Positions 47,953 through 59,409 of a DNA stretch of 64,000 nt are shown one piece after another; position 1 is the stretch's first letter, and each line of letters opens with the position of its first letter. The translations under genes were made by a program, and so were the position numbers. The DNA is taken from assembly GCA_024449915.1 (NCBI GenBank), contig JAMZAV010000318.1, forward strand, positions 1 to 64,000, read 5' to 3'. The notes beneath the pieces were generated by a model. That model was not told where the DNA came from and ran no database searches. It was given only the letters and a program-made list of their open reading frames with translations. The stretch is from Sweltsa coloradensis. Its lineage: Eukaryota; Arthropoda; Insecta; Plecoptera; Chloroperlidae.

Positions 47953-48700
47953 TTGGATGAGCGTAGCGAGCGAAGCGAAGATACCATTTCACTACACTGG
48001 AGAAAAAAATCCGGAATGTTTTTTTTTCTTTTTTTTTGTATTTTTGTGTGTTTGTTAACACGATTCCGGCTAAACCGATACTCCAATTGCCATGAAATTT
48101 TATGGAGGCCTTCGAAATCTCTGAACTTAGAACTGCCACGTTTTTGAGCGCAATCGAAAAATTATTTCTCATGAAAATCGCAATTTTACGATTTTTTCGA
48201 TTTTTAAAACATTTCTTCGACTTGCTTTATCCGATTTCAATTATTTTTTTACAGAACCTTAATTTTATGAATTTAGATATTCGTGTGAAATTTGAGCTCA
48301 ATCGAAAAATTATTTTTCATGAAAATATAAATTTTGCGGGTTTTTTCTTTTTTAAAACAATTTTTTGACAGATAACACTTACATGCTTTATCATATTGCA
48401 ATGATTTTTTCACAGAACCTTAATTTTATGAATTTATATATTCGTGTGAAATTTGAGCGCAATCGAATAATTATTTCTTATAAAAATAGCAAATTTTCAT
48501 TTTTTTCTTTTTTAAAAATTATGATTAATTTAAAAAAAAAATTTAAGTTTATTTTTTATTTAATTTAATTTAATTTAAAAAAATCTATAACTTAGTAATA
48601 ATTTTTTTACAGAACAACAGAAAATCCGCATAACACATGGCAGCTCAATGCACCAATTACGCTCATCCAACAACGCGGCGGGACTTAAGCGTTTTCCTAG
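47953..48700 (+). mobile_element. Helentron-like element (HINE), full copy, first 3' subtype
   Basis: TTGGATGAGCGTAGCGAGC at the start; GGCGGGACTTAAGCGTTTTCCTAG at the end, followed by T. About three central units. Confidence 0.8.
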
Positions 48701-49164
48701 TAAAAAGATAATGGACATCATGTGGGTATTTGGGTGCACTAGGCAAAGAAGTGCTGCATTGTGCAAGTCTACTTCTTATGGCCGTAAAAATTAGGCTATA
48801 ATATTATTTTTTTATTGAATGATTGGTTGGAATTATCATTGGATGAGCGAAGCGGACTTCAATTTCACTGATCCCCCCAAAAAATTAGCTCGGGTGTTTT
48901 TTTTTTGTCTTTTTGTTCACTTTCTATCGGGCAAACGGCATATGCGATCTTGATGAAAATTGGAGGGGACCTTCGAAATCTCTGAACTTAGACTTGCTAC
49001 GTTTTTGGGTACAATCGAAGAAATATTTCTCATGAATATCGTACTTTTACGATTTTTTTCGATTTTTAATCAATATTTCCGTGATATTTGGCTCGCGACC
49101 GGGCAAACGGCTACTCCGATCTTGATGAAACTTTATGGGAACGTTTGAAATCATTAAAATTAGA

Positions 49165-49276
49165 TATTGATTCATAGCAGTTGCCGCAAAAGTTTGCCCC
49201 GACTGGGGTTCGAACCCAGAACCTCCGGCTCGGCTCCAGTCGGGGAAACTTTTACGACAACTGCTATGAATCAATA
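49165..49276. repeat. Foldback with truncated tRNA-like core
   Basis: TATTGATTCATAGCAGTTG and its complement end the element, and the pairing extends about 41 bp into the core. The core keeps CTGGGTTCGAACCCCAG (minus strand) but has lost its 5' half. Confidence 0.85.
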
Positions 49277-49571
49277 ATTTTTAGCGGCTTATGCTTAAAA
49301 ACCTTCTATTCAAATTAGATATTTTATGATTTTAAGGACATTTAGGGAAGAAATATTTCTCATAGAAATCGTACTTTTACGATTTTTTCCGATTTTCCCC
49401 CGATATTTTCGTGATGTTTGGGCCAATTATGACCAAATGGGTGGGGCTACAACGTTCATATTTTATATGGACATTAAGGTTATGGTGATGTAGTACCTTT
49501 TGAAAGAAAAAGTCGAAAAAGTAAACCAGAATTTATACAAATAAAAGTTTAAATATAAATTTTTTGAGGTA

Positions 49572-49595
49572 AATAATAATAATAATAATAATAAC

Positions 49596-49652
<57 letters not shown>

Positions 49653-49655
49653 AAT
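49572..49655. repeat. (AAT)n microsatellite
   Basis: About 28 units with two single-base interruptions. A shorter AAT run is at 49853-49888, directly after the second foldback. Confidence 0.95.
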
Positions 49656-49697
49656 GAATATATGGTTTTTAAGCATAAGCCCGCTTTAAGGACATAG

Positions 49698-49852
49698 TTA
49701 TTGATTCATAGCAGTTGTCGAAAAAGTTTGCCCCGACTGGGGTTCGAACCCAGAACCTCCGGCTTAACGTGCCATAGCTCTACCAATTAAGCTACCGGGA
49801 CCATAGAACAAACCTTTAGGAAACTGCTATTTTTCGACAACTGCTATGAATC

Positions 49853-49857
<5 letters not shown>
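49698..49857 (-). repeat. Foldback element with a nearly complete tRNA-Asn(GUU)-like core
   Basis: 28-bp arms 49698-49725 and 49830-49857 are exact complements. The minus-strand core 49801-49730 (72 nt) has a fully paired acceptor stem GTCCCGG/TCGGGGC (two G-T pairs) and D arm GCTT/GAGC. The T arm CTGGG TTCGAAC CCCAG is perfect, and the anticodon loop ACGTTAA has C where U33 is expected. Confidence 0.85.
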
Positions 49858-49888
<31 letters not shown>

Positions 49889-50609
49889 TTACAAGTAATA
49901 AAAGAAACATGACAACAATCACCTACAATGCGTACAAAAAGCAAGTCTTTGGGCCTCCAGATATTTGACATTCTAATTACCATAGCAATTAGTACTAATT
50001 TAAATGATTTTGCAATGGAACTTGAAAGTAAAGAGATCCCACGCATACTAAAAACTTAAAAAAGCTCATCCATCAACGCGACTAAAAAAAGCGTTTGCGA
50101 AACTTCCTAGTTATTAGGAAGGTAATGACAATAGGGAATATTCCACTTAATATTTTATATTTTATTTTAATTCTTATTCATGTCTTAATAGTCAATGCTT
50201 TTTTTTTTATTTAAAAAAAATGTTTTTTGTGTAATTTAAACAAGAATTAAATGGGTCCCCCAGTTTGCGCGCCAAAAACGAGCGTGCGCCATCTTTGGAC
50301 GGTACTACGTCATAACTGTGTTGAGTCAAGGCCAATTGGAAACTAAATGTACGTATATTTGTACATATTTACATACAGACGGCGGTGCTCGCCCATCCGC
50401 TCAACACAAACAACTCCACAGGATGTACATTTTCACCGTCTTTTGTTTTTCTTTTTTGGTATGTGACAGAAGATTTCGCGAGATCATTGTGATAAAGAAT
50501 AACGAGCATTTTGTCTTGAGTTTTTGCATAGCCTAGGACTATCATGGTATTCTTTATCTACAATAGGCTTTAATTAGTCATCAAAGTAAGGTTTTTGTGC
50601 GGGATGTGT

Positions 50610-50880
50610 GTCAGACATGAACGTGCAGGCCTAGGGTTGGCAAGTTAAGCCTAGGGCTTGTCAAGTGAGTAATTTTAGTATTCACATACCAATGCCTATA
50701 TCCTACAGGAACGATTGGCCTAGACTGTTGTATTATAAATAATTTTCTACGTCTAGGCCTAGACCTAGGACTGTTTCAGTTTTGTTTTTTTGATTGCAAT
50801 GTCAACTTTTCTCGTTTTCTGGCTAGGCGTTAAATGTAAAATGTCCGCCATCTGTTTACATTATTGTAGGCTAACGCTAG
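50610..50880. repeat. Dispersed repeat, partner of 8780-9030
   Basis: Same ordered words as the first copy, including TTGTATTATAAATAATTTTC and AAATGTCCGCCATC. Confidence 0.7.
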
Positions 50881-52105
50881 GCGCTGCTTTGTTTAAAACA
50901 CCGCCGTCTTGATGTATATCTCGATCCTACTATAATACTATTCCAACATCTTTGGTCTGGATGTATGTTTATCCAGACGGCGTTGGATCAACACAGTTCT
51001 GACGTCACAGTCGTTTTTGCCGCTTTAAAAAGTGCTGCTTTTAAAACGGCTAAAAATCACTGGATTATTATTTCACGGAAAAACAAAGTACATATTTGTA
51101 ATCGGACAAAATACTTCTTCTAAAAAATCTATTCGTACAGTATTTGGCGGAAGTGGAATATTCCCTATTTCAACAATTAATTTTTGGACCCTTTGTGATA
51201 GTGGTCATAATATTAGCAAACTAGCTTGTAATATGTATCTTATGATTTTACAAGTTTAGGGCGAGTGGAAAAAATAAGCTGTTTTCTTTGGTACATTATG
51301 ATTAAAAATTGCGAAATATCAAATGGGTACTTGACAATAATTACACATTAGCGTAAGACCAGAACATTTGATTAATTTTCCACAAAATCATCAATTTTAT
51401 AAAAGGAAATTTTCGCGGTCTCGTGTATTGTACTGTGCGCATTGCCAACCATGAATAATATGAATGTGACCTTGAAAATGATGAACAATGAAATACATAT
51501 TTTTTAAGCAAGGACAACTGGACAAGGGAAGGAAAATTTTGTGTACACGAGGATGCATTGTTATAAAGTTATTGTGGTACTACACGTACGAATATCCACG
51601 TAAATATAATGGTACGTAGTTTATTGGTTAATGGTCGGCTACTCGATGGTAGATCGTATTTGTTGCGCGACTGTTGGTAGCAGTTGGTAGCTGCCATATT
51701 TTTTTTAGCGCGAGCAAGTGTCACACGTTTATCCGAAAATTTTCTATTTGTGTTAATTTTTATATTGTGCAATGTAGACAATAGCGACTATGAATAATAT
51801 TGTAATCACAAAACATGAAAACGTTTAGTTTATATTGTATAACGATAGGAATTTCGGCATCCTAAACATTCACCTTGAAGCAGCACACTTTAAATCTTTG
51901 CTTTAAATGATGAAACGCTTTCACTGCTACCTAGGAGCAAATTTGTTAACTTTCACGTGTTATCAATGTAAATAATTTGGTTTTTATGGCTGATGTGTTG
52001 TGTCTGAATCAATGATATTCTCTCTTTTAAAATCAAGTGTTAAACGGTTCAGTTTACAAATTAATTTAGTACTAGGTAAATTAAAATTTTTGTGCTTTTG
52101 TTTAG

Positions 52106-52484
52106 TGATAATATGTCCAACGTTTCGCCAGTTTTAAATGGTGAAAACACTGGCGGAGTTGTGGACTTTCAGACGGACGCGTCAGTCAACATGGTAGATC
52201 CAATGCACGATCACATTTCATGTGCCAAACCAGTGCAAGGTGATCCCTTTAATTCTCAAGACAAAGGTGAAATATTGCCATATTCGTGTGAGTTTGACCA
52301 TATGTATGCCAGTTTAACGGAAGGAACCACGGGGAAACATGACAATGCGGAGATAACCCATTTAAAAGAACTCTTACTCCTGCATTTGGACCTAATACAA
52401 CAACAGTCCGAACAGTTGGTGACTAAAGACAAGCAACTGTCCACTCTGCGTCAAGAGAACGAAACGGTACGACTGGCTGTACAA
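52106..52484 (+). CDS. Msl1: MSL1-like coiled-coil protein, first coding exon (partial gene)
   Basis: The acceptor TTTTGTTTAG ends at 52105 and the ATG is at 52113. The frame is open to 52552, but the best donor (ACAA/GTAGGC) ends the exon at 52484 in phase 0, giving 124 residues. An earlier donor at 52467 is possible. Residues 1-80 are acidic and polar. Residues 84-120 form a leucine-heptad coiled coil containing LKELLLLHLDLIQQQ and KDKQLSTLRQEN. This resembles the N-terminal coiled coil of MSL1, the scaffold of the male-specific-lethal histone H4K16 acetyltransferase complex. The PEHE domain that would confirm MSL1 is not present, and I found no following exon before 64000, so the next intron would exceed 11 kb. 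A non-coding exon must lie upstream of 52106. Another coiled-coil chromatin protein remains possible. Confidence 0.6.
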
Positions 52485-53339
52485 GTAGGCCTAGCTATGC
52501 TCCACGGTAACAATTTAAAAAATACGCCTAGGCCCTACTTAAAAGTGCAGTAGGCTATGATTTAGCATTTTGTGTTCCTATTTTGTCGTTGAGAGTAGGC
52601 CCTAATATCTAGCATCTATGGATGTCCGCTAGACTGCAGTACTGTCGCAACAGCTGTGGTATGCAGTCACTGCCGCTTGATCATACATTTTTGTTAGGGT
52701 ATCCAGTTGCATTATTTTCTAACGAACAAACTTGACGTCGTAGCGATGACGTTTGTGGCGGTAAAATGTACGCCTGCCGGTTTTTACTGAATTGTTAGTG
52801 CTGAAGTCTCGTGATTTTCGTACTTTAAAGTAAAATAGTGAACATTGAGTTAGCTTTTACCCAACTAATCTTACTATTGTTGAATTTTGTGTGTTTTGAT
52901 AACTGAATTAGCCTAGGCCTAATGCCGTAGGTCCCTAGGGTCCAGGCCTAGGCTGTAGGCCCCTAGCTAGGTTAGGGTGTCTGAAGTATAATATTATGCT
53001 TTCATGGCTTATGCCTGGGCCCACAATGGAGGTAAGTTGACCTAGGCCTAGTGTGCTAAGTCTACTAGCTATGATGTCTTGTTATTAAACCTTGCCATTT
53101 AGAATTGTCACTTTACAAGTTTAGCCTAGCTAGGCCTAGGCCCCTAGGTAGGCCTAGGATCCAAGACCCTTGTATGCAGATAGCCTATGCCCAGGCCTAC
53201 CATGGTGGTTTTTAGCCCTTGCTGTTGACTCGTAGGCCTAGCCCTAGGCCTACGACAATCGGCAATGAGCCAAGGCCTAGGGCTAGCTTTTTCCCAAAAG
53301 CCAGACAGCCTAGGCCTACTGTTAGGATATTGCAAGGGA

Positions 53340-53775
53340 AATTTTGGGAACCTTGTCGCTAAGGGGGGCCAACTTTCAACCACATTTTTTTCCAAATAAA
53401 AAAAGGGAAAACAAGGCCCTACAAATTAAAAATTAAAGGTAAAATGGGGGTTTTCTCGGCGATTTTTTTTTGTCCTTTTTTTTGTCAAATTAAACACTAA
53501 CAACCCAAAAAGGTAATTTTTAATATTTTTAACAGGCGCACAAAAGCAACCCTCGAAAAAACCAGCGAATTACTCTCGCGGGCCCTTATTCACTCGCAAC
53601 GAGTGGCGCGGGCAAAAACCGGGGGGTGGGCAAAGCCCCAGCTGCCGGAGGCAAATCCCCCCGAAGGGGGGAATTTTTTTTTTGGGGCCCCGTGTTAAAT
53701 TTTGGGGGCCTAAACCGATTTGAGGCGACATCTTTCTTAAAAAAAATATTAAAAAAAAGCAACCCCTGCATTATT
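53340..53775. other. Homopolymer-rich stretch, possibly poorly resolved sequence
   Basis: Runs such as GGGGGG, TTTTTTTTT and GGGGGGAATTTTTTTTTTGGGGCCCC are packed together. The inverted partner at 57.8 kb has mixed bases where this copy has runs. No gene or motif is credible here. Confidence 0.5.
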
Positions 53776-54454
53776 AACTCCTTCCCGTAATAGGGGTTCG
53801 TCCTCAGTCATGTGAATAGGCCCAGGCCTAGGCCCCCCGGGACAATCGAGTTCAAATAGGCCTAGGCCTACCACCTGCTGGATTTACTTTGTTTTTATGA
53901 GATGGCAAGGTCATGATTTTATAATTTATAAAACACTATTTTCTTTTTATTATATTAAAAAACTAACCCAAAGATTGGAAGGCCTAGACCCTTTGATTTA
54001 AACCTGCACTGACGTTTGCAAGTCTGCGAGTGCTCGGCAAGTTTCACAAATTTCATTTTACCTTTTATCGGAATGTTGCACGGATTTAGGCCCTGCGTGG
54101 ATTCTCATATTTCTACTCAATAACGTCATATTTAAAAACAGTTTGCTCACGTGTTTTTTACGCCTATTTTGGCGTCCGTTCGCTCACAAGGTCCTTTGTT
54201 ACGTGCGTTGTTTGGGAGCCGAACTTGACTTGAACTAAAACTCTTTTTGGAGGTTGTAACAGCATGCTGCCCAGGTAGCGCGGTAGTTGTGCCTAGGCCC
54301 GTTTCAAGCGACAATAAAAGGGACGCGAAAGTTTGCTGCGAGCGTCAATGGCCCATCAAGCACCAACCGCAAAGGCGAGCCGAGTGGATGTGGGGGTTTG
54401 CCACAGTTTACCAAATAAAGCACTCAACCAACACCCCCAGGCAAGAAAGTGTGG

Positions 54455-54735
54455 CCCCGCCTATGGCCCATCAGCGCAAAATGCGAAAAGGCGTTGACGG
54501 GCCGCCTATGGCCCATAAGCACACAACCGACAGTCGGCGACAGTAGGCGGCCCGCTATGGCCCATAAGCACACAACCGACAGGGGCGAACAGTAGCGGCC
54601 CGCCTATGGCCCGATAAGCACACAACCGACGGAATTGCGAACAGTATGCCGCCTTGGACCAATTAAGTCATTCATCAGACAGGCCGGAACAGTACGTCCC
54701 GTATTGGCCAAATAACACACCCGACGGAAATTTAA
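54455..54735. repeat. GC-rich tandem repeat, four to five units of about 65 bp
   Basis: Units carry GCCTATGGCCCATAAGCACA then CAACCGACAG and GCGAACAGTA; later units are decayed. Related words (GGCCCGC, CTTATGGGCC, CATAAGCGG) recur at 56456-56640. The open frame starting upstream at 54247 runs into this array and is not credible as a gene. Confidence 0.8.
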
Positions 54736-56196
54736 GGGGGATATAACACTTTAGATGATATTTAACGAATATTTAATTGTCAATTTCATATGTTATGACT
54801 GAATCATTCTTCTTCTTGTCGATTAAATTTGACTCTCACATTCAAGTATAGGCCTATCGTTTTAGTAAATCATTTAAACTTATTTTGATAATATCGAATA
54901 TTATAAAAATTTTATTTTTTATAATTATTAATATTAATTATATTTTAATAATCATTCCGATAAATACCGCACTTTCGGTTTTCCAAAATCACATATTGAT
55001 TTGCATCAAATCGAATAATTTTTTTAATTAAAAACATATTTTATAAATAATTATTATCATTTATGCTAATTAGCCCTTGTCGAATAGATCAAATAATTGC
55101 ACTTGCCTTATTAGTTAAAATTGTTTCAAATCTTCAGCAATGGAAGAAACAAAAATTATTTCAATATAGACATTTTTACATTACAAAAAATATTTATTAT
55201 TTTTGGGTTTGAGCATAGAATCAAAATAAATTGGGGCCTTATATAATATTTAAAATTTTCCTACAATCTTGCCTTTAATCAGGAATTACCTTCTCAATAT
55301 ATATGCGGTCATATTCTCGTACTTTAAAACATTGTTGAGCGTACGACCAGAATATAAAGAGAATAGTAAAAGTTATGACACGTTTATCCGGACATAATTA
55401 TTCCTGCTAGTAATATTTGGTTGAATGGCAGATTTTTTCTATTTGTAACACATACTCTTGTCTACAAACTGGTATACTCTTAAAATTTGTCTCGTTAATA
55501 TCTTGCACTTACGAATTTTCTCTTCCGCCGGTACGAATAGGTTGAATAAATAATTAGTGCAAGATATTAACGACAACATTTTTCCAAGTAATAGAAACAA
55601 AAATCATCCTTCAAACCAAAATTTATTGGCAGGGATATGTCCGGGGTATACGTAATTAATTTCTCTGTAATCATCTATATATGGCTTACTATTAAACCCC
55701 AAAATAAAAATAAAAAGTTTTGAAAATGTCAGATGATCATAATTGATAAACTATATCCGTTTTTTGTTTTAGGCTATACAAAAAAAAATGGCCGATAGGG
55801 AATATTTGGTGTAGACCTATTAGGGAGAGAGACTTAAATTTAGCGATTACTTTACTGTCTGTCCGTCTGCCCGTGTGTGACTGGTAAAAATAATAATAAA
55901 TACAAATCCAACCTGAGCTCCTAATCACTTTCCGTCAATTTAATTCGAATTAAATTCATACCATTTAGATATATGGGCATGATTCTCTTTGGTCAATTTA
56001 AATATGAACAAGAGTAGGCCTGCGCTCAAAAAACTAAATTTTTAAATACATAATGAATCTTTAGTTTGATAAACAACCTGAGATGGCATATATTTAGTTT
56101 CCATGTAAACAAGGTACGAAATGTTGAACAAGACGTTCCACAATACATACACGCTGGGTGCATCTTCATAAGGTAGCTGGCGCGCACCTCTAGCAG

Positions 56197-56265
56197 TGAT
56201 CACGGTGGTGTAGCGGTCAGCGTTCCAGAGTCCGGCGCAGCAGGTTGGGGTTCGAGTACGGCGAT
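56197..56265 (+). repeat. tRNA-like sequence
   Basis: TGGTGTAGCGGTCAGCGTTC resembles an A box; GGTTGGGGTTCGAGTACGGC resembles a B box. The acceptor stem is not formed. Confidence 0.4.
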
Positions 56266-56696
56266 AGGCGATAAAATTTGTGTATGTCTAATTACTATCT
56301 CTGTATTAGCTTGAATTTGTTCTCTTACACACAGTTTAAATAAATTGAAATGCTCGCACGATTGAAAAGATAGGCCTATATAATTTTAAACTTTTGTCAG
56401 TTAATATTTTCGTATGCAGTCTACAAGATAGGGCTAGTGTTCCCCGAAACATTCTCACCGCCGGGCCGTAAGCGGCCCGCTGTGACAAAAGTAAAGCAAC
56501 TGTGGTATTTCCTACAGCGGCCCGCCTGTGAACCATAAGCGGCGCGTAGCTTATGGCAAAGTTATGGGCGCCTGGCCAACCCCATAAGCGGGCCGTAAGC
56601 GCATCGCCGCTTATGGGCCATCAGCTCAACTGATGGCGATGTTACAGCTCGCCATAAAATCGCCATCACTTTGTGCTACTTGGTACTAACACATAA

Positions 56697-56945
56697 CAAA
56701 CAGCCACCATCACCTCCACCGACCTCCACACTTCGCCATCTTCGAACTCAAATCCAGCCTAAACCAGTGCTATCAACTACTATGAGATACAAAATTGAAT
56801 TTGATGTGACTTAACTGAATGGGGGGTGTTGCCCCCCAACCCCCACCGGGGCTCTGCCCCTGGACCCCAACTCATACCCAACAACAAAAACACAAACACA
56901 CCTCATTCCGATGAATCGCTAACTAAGGAAAACTAGTCAATCCCA
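56697..56945 (+). repeat. Dispersed repeat with GC-rich core, partner at 59516-59755
   Basis: Shares ACTCAAATC-AGCCTAAACCAGT, GGGGCTCTGCCCCTGGACCC and TGATGAATCGC-AACTA with the second copy in the same order. The species-wide abundance cannot be judged here. Confidence 0.8.
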
Positions 56946-57469
56946 TAAAATACAAAGGATTTAGTTGCCAGCACTGCGATACGTCATTCCCCCACCTCGC
57001 CGTCGATCCAGTCGACATACAACACTCTCTCACAACGTAAACATTAACATTATGTCAATCAAGACAAACCTTCCGAATGACCAAAAAACATACTCAAATC
57101 TACGTGCGCCGACTTAAATCACTCTACAAACTATGTAGGGCCTAAGTAACATCGCTCAATCATTTAAATTACCTTCCAAAGTATTTCCGGTCCGCTGAGT
57201 GATTCTGCATAATTACCGAAATAAATGTGTAAAAATTCAATATCAACAATTTATTATCAATTACCACTTTGCAAAATTAACAATTACATAGGTGAACACA
57301 ATATTACTCACAGACTAGTTTCACTGTTATTAGTTGATCACGGCGGCCATTTTAGCAAAGTCTCTCCATTCTTCGACGTACCAACCAAAACACACCAAAC
57401 TTACGTTTAATTCTGTCCGTTTTTGTTTGTCCTGTGGTCCCTGTCGTGTTTGTTTGTTTGTACCTCATT

Positions 57470-57532
57470 CTGTTCTGGGGGGCCAGCCCCCGACCCCCGC
57501 CGGGGCTCCGCCCCTGGACCCCCGTGCTATTT
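57470..57532 (+). repeat. GC-rich module GGGGCTCCGCCCCTGGACCC
   Basis: The same module as in 56822-56868 and 59641-59690, alone here with different flanks. Confidence 0.75.
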
Positions 57533-58734
57533 GACTATTTAATTGTTTACTTAACATAACAATAACATATTTATAAATTACTTATTACAATAACCACAAT
57601 ATCGCAAAAAGGTTGGTACACCTACTAAGTAAATGACATAGCCAAAATCCAAAATGGCGCGTTGATCAGAGTGAGACGACGTTCATGTTCAATAATGTAA
57701 ATTATTTGACAATATTCGTGTAATTCGAGAGTGTTTACTATTAATTACTCACTATACGTACTTAGGGCCTAATATTAACTTATTTCTAATTTGTAGTTGT
57801 TTTCCATTGATTTTATTGGGAAAAAAGTGTGGTTGAAAGTTGGTTGAAAGTTGGACCCGCTTAGCGACAAGAGTGCCAAATTTTCTTCGTTGGCCCCTAT
57901 GGCGTAGTTTTAGTTAACTTTTAATCTCCGTGTAAGCCTAGGCTAGGACTAGGCCTACATTTGTTGCCTTCACCCGGTTGGTTCCAGCAAGTCGGGTCTG
58001 AGGGTGACGGATCACCAATTTCGCAAGCTACGGACTGTTCGGTAAAACTTCCGTATACTAGCGCACCGATTTCTTGCTCAATTCTTCCGGATAGGTAATG
58101 CCAACGTTTGAAAAATTAAAGTAAGCCTAGCTACGTAGACAGCCGATCTTGAATACAAAGGGAAACCAAAACCTTAGCGTTACACCCCTGACCCCATACA
58201 AAGGAAGCTGGAAAATCTTGTTATTGACTAGGCCTAAATTAGTTTTGGATGCGTTTATTAATGACTTGTTCTTAGTGCTTTCTAGCCAGGCTCAGCACAT
58301 CCTCGTCATATCTAGAGCTGCCCCAAATCCGTTTAATTCCCTAAACGGTTTTAAAAATTTTCTCTACTGAACGCGTTTGAAACGTGTAGGCCTAAACGTT
58401 TTTAGCCCCATTTCCAAAAATAGGCCTAAATAAAATAATTTTTTTCATTAATTTTAGGTAGGCTAGGCATAATCGTAATGTACTGATGACCGGCCTTCAA
58501 TAGCCTGGGACCCGGCACCTGGCCTGTGTTCGTGTTCGTATAGGCTCCAAAAGGGGTAGGCCCAACAAAATAAAATAAATTTAATTTTTTTTTAATTTAA
58601 ATTTTTTTACGTTTACACGTTTAGGCCTAGGCCTGTATAAAACTCTTAACGTTTAACTCTACATGCGCATTTAAACGTTCCACCCCTATCGTCTTCCTCA
58701 CTGTTTTATATGATGGGCATTTCAACAAACTCTC

Positions 58735-58925
58735 GATTTCTTTCTATCCTCCCACACTACTCCACAGTCTTTGTTTGTAATCCTTTCCCACGATTTCCCT
58801 GTTCCTTCTACCGGTATGCTCAGTTTTATGTAATCCTTCCATCTATCTCTTGGACGGCCGACTCTTTGTAGTACTTCCTCCACCCCCATGTAGGCTACGT
58901 TCCATTTCCCTTCTTGAGATGCTAC
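58735..58925 (-). pseudogene. Non-LTR retrotransposon fragment
   Basis: On the minus strand VLQRVGRPRDRWKDYIK is followed by SWERITNKDCGVVWEDRK. This is a C-terminal ORF2-like signature (GRPRxRW). Short and isolated. Confidence 0.55.
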
Positions 58926-59006
58926 CTGGGTGAAAGTGAAGGGTTACTCAGCAATGTTTTTAATCCTTTTTTGTTGAAAAAAAATAAAAAAAATACTAGA
59001 ACAAGG

Positions 59007-59409
59007 TAGTGATGACATCAAGTCCAAAAAGTCAGAACCGGTTCCTCCGCCCCGGAACCGGTTCTTAAAAAAAAATTTTTTTTTTTTAAAGTTACAATTT
59101 ACAATCAGCAGGCCAAAAAGTGCCCTTAAAAAGCATTCTTCAAAGTTCAAACAATGCGCGCATCCTTGGAACACCCATAGCATATATTGTGCAATCTAGT
59201 GTGGGATGGGCCTAGCATAGCTGAATAACTTCACAATCTGTGAGAAAAGAAGGTGCTGTTACGTAGTTACGTACAAAAAGAAATACAAATTCGAATTTAA
59301 ATTATCATTTATTTATTACAAATTTTTAACATCACTTGTAAAAAAAAAAAATTGGAACCGGTTTTGAAAAGTCCAGAATCGGTTTCCGGGTACCCAATGT
59401 CATCACTTA
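59007..59409. mobile_element. hAT-type MITE, relative of 44297-44727
   Basis: Starts TAGTGATGACATC and ends GATGTCATCACTTA-like (right end ATGTCATCACTTA). GAACAAGG (58999-59006) and GAACAACC (59410-59417) are a duplicated 8-bp target with two changes. It contains AACCGGTTC words as in the relative. Confidence 0.75.

Larger units (their letters stand above)
48839..50110 (+). mobile_element. Long, diverged Helentron-like element carrying two tRNA-core foldbacks
   Basis: Starts TTGGATGAGCGAAGCGGAC and ends GCTCATCCATCAACGCG, then AAAGCGTTTGCGAAACTTCCTAG. The interior keeps the CGGGCAAACGGC / GATCTTGATGAAA and CGTACTTTTACGATTTTTTC words of the family twice. It also holds two foldbacks (49165-49276, 49698-49857) and AAT repeats. 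Confidence 0.7.
39860..52105. other. Intergenic region between Atg9 and the MSL1-like gene
   Basis: The part after the Atg9 stop, roughly to 40.6 kb and perhaps to 42.3 kb (an AATAAA lies near 42275), may contain the 3' untranslated region; no single poly(A) site is convincing. The rest is a dense block of Helentron-like, tRNA-derived and hAT elements. Between about 50.1 and 52.1 kb lies mostly unique sequence that must contain the promoter and leader exon of the MSL1-like gene. Confidence 0.55.
53335..57885. mobile_element. Possible 4.5-kb element with 60-80 bp diverged terminal inverted repeats
   Basis: CTTGTCGCTAAG then CCAACTTTCAACCACA near 53350-53385 recurs inverted at 57820-57875. The right copy has an internal duplication of GGTTGAAAGTT. 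No target duplication was found and no transposase frame was recognised. The interior holds the tandem array at 54455-54735 and GC-rich repeats. Confidence 0.45.

Noticed and set aside
54247..54546. 99-residue plus-strand frame
   Set aside because: Most of its length is the GC-rich tandem repeat, which creates open frames by composition.
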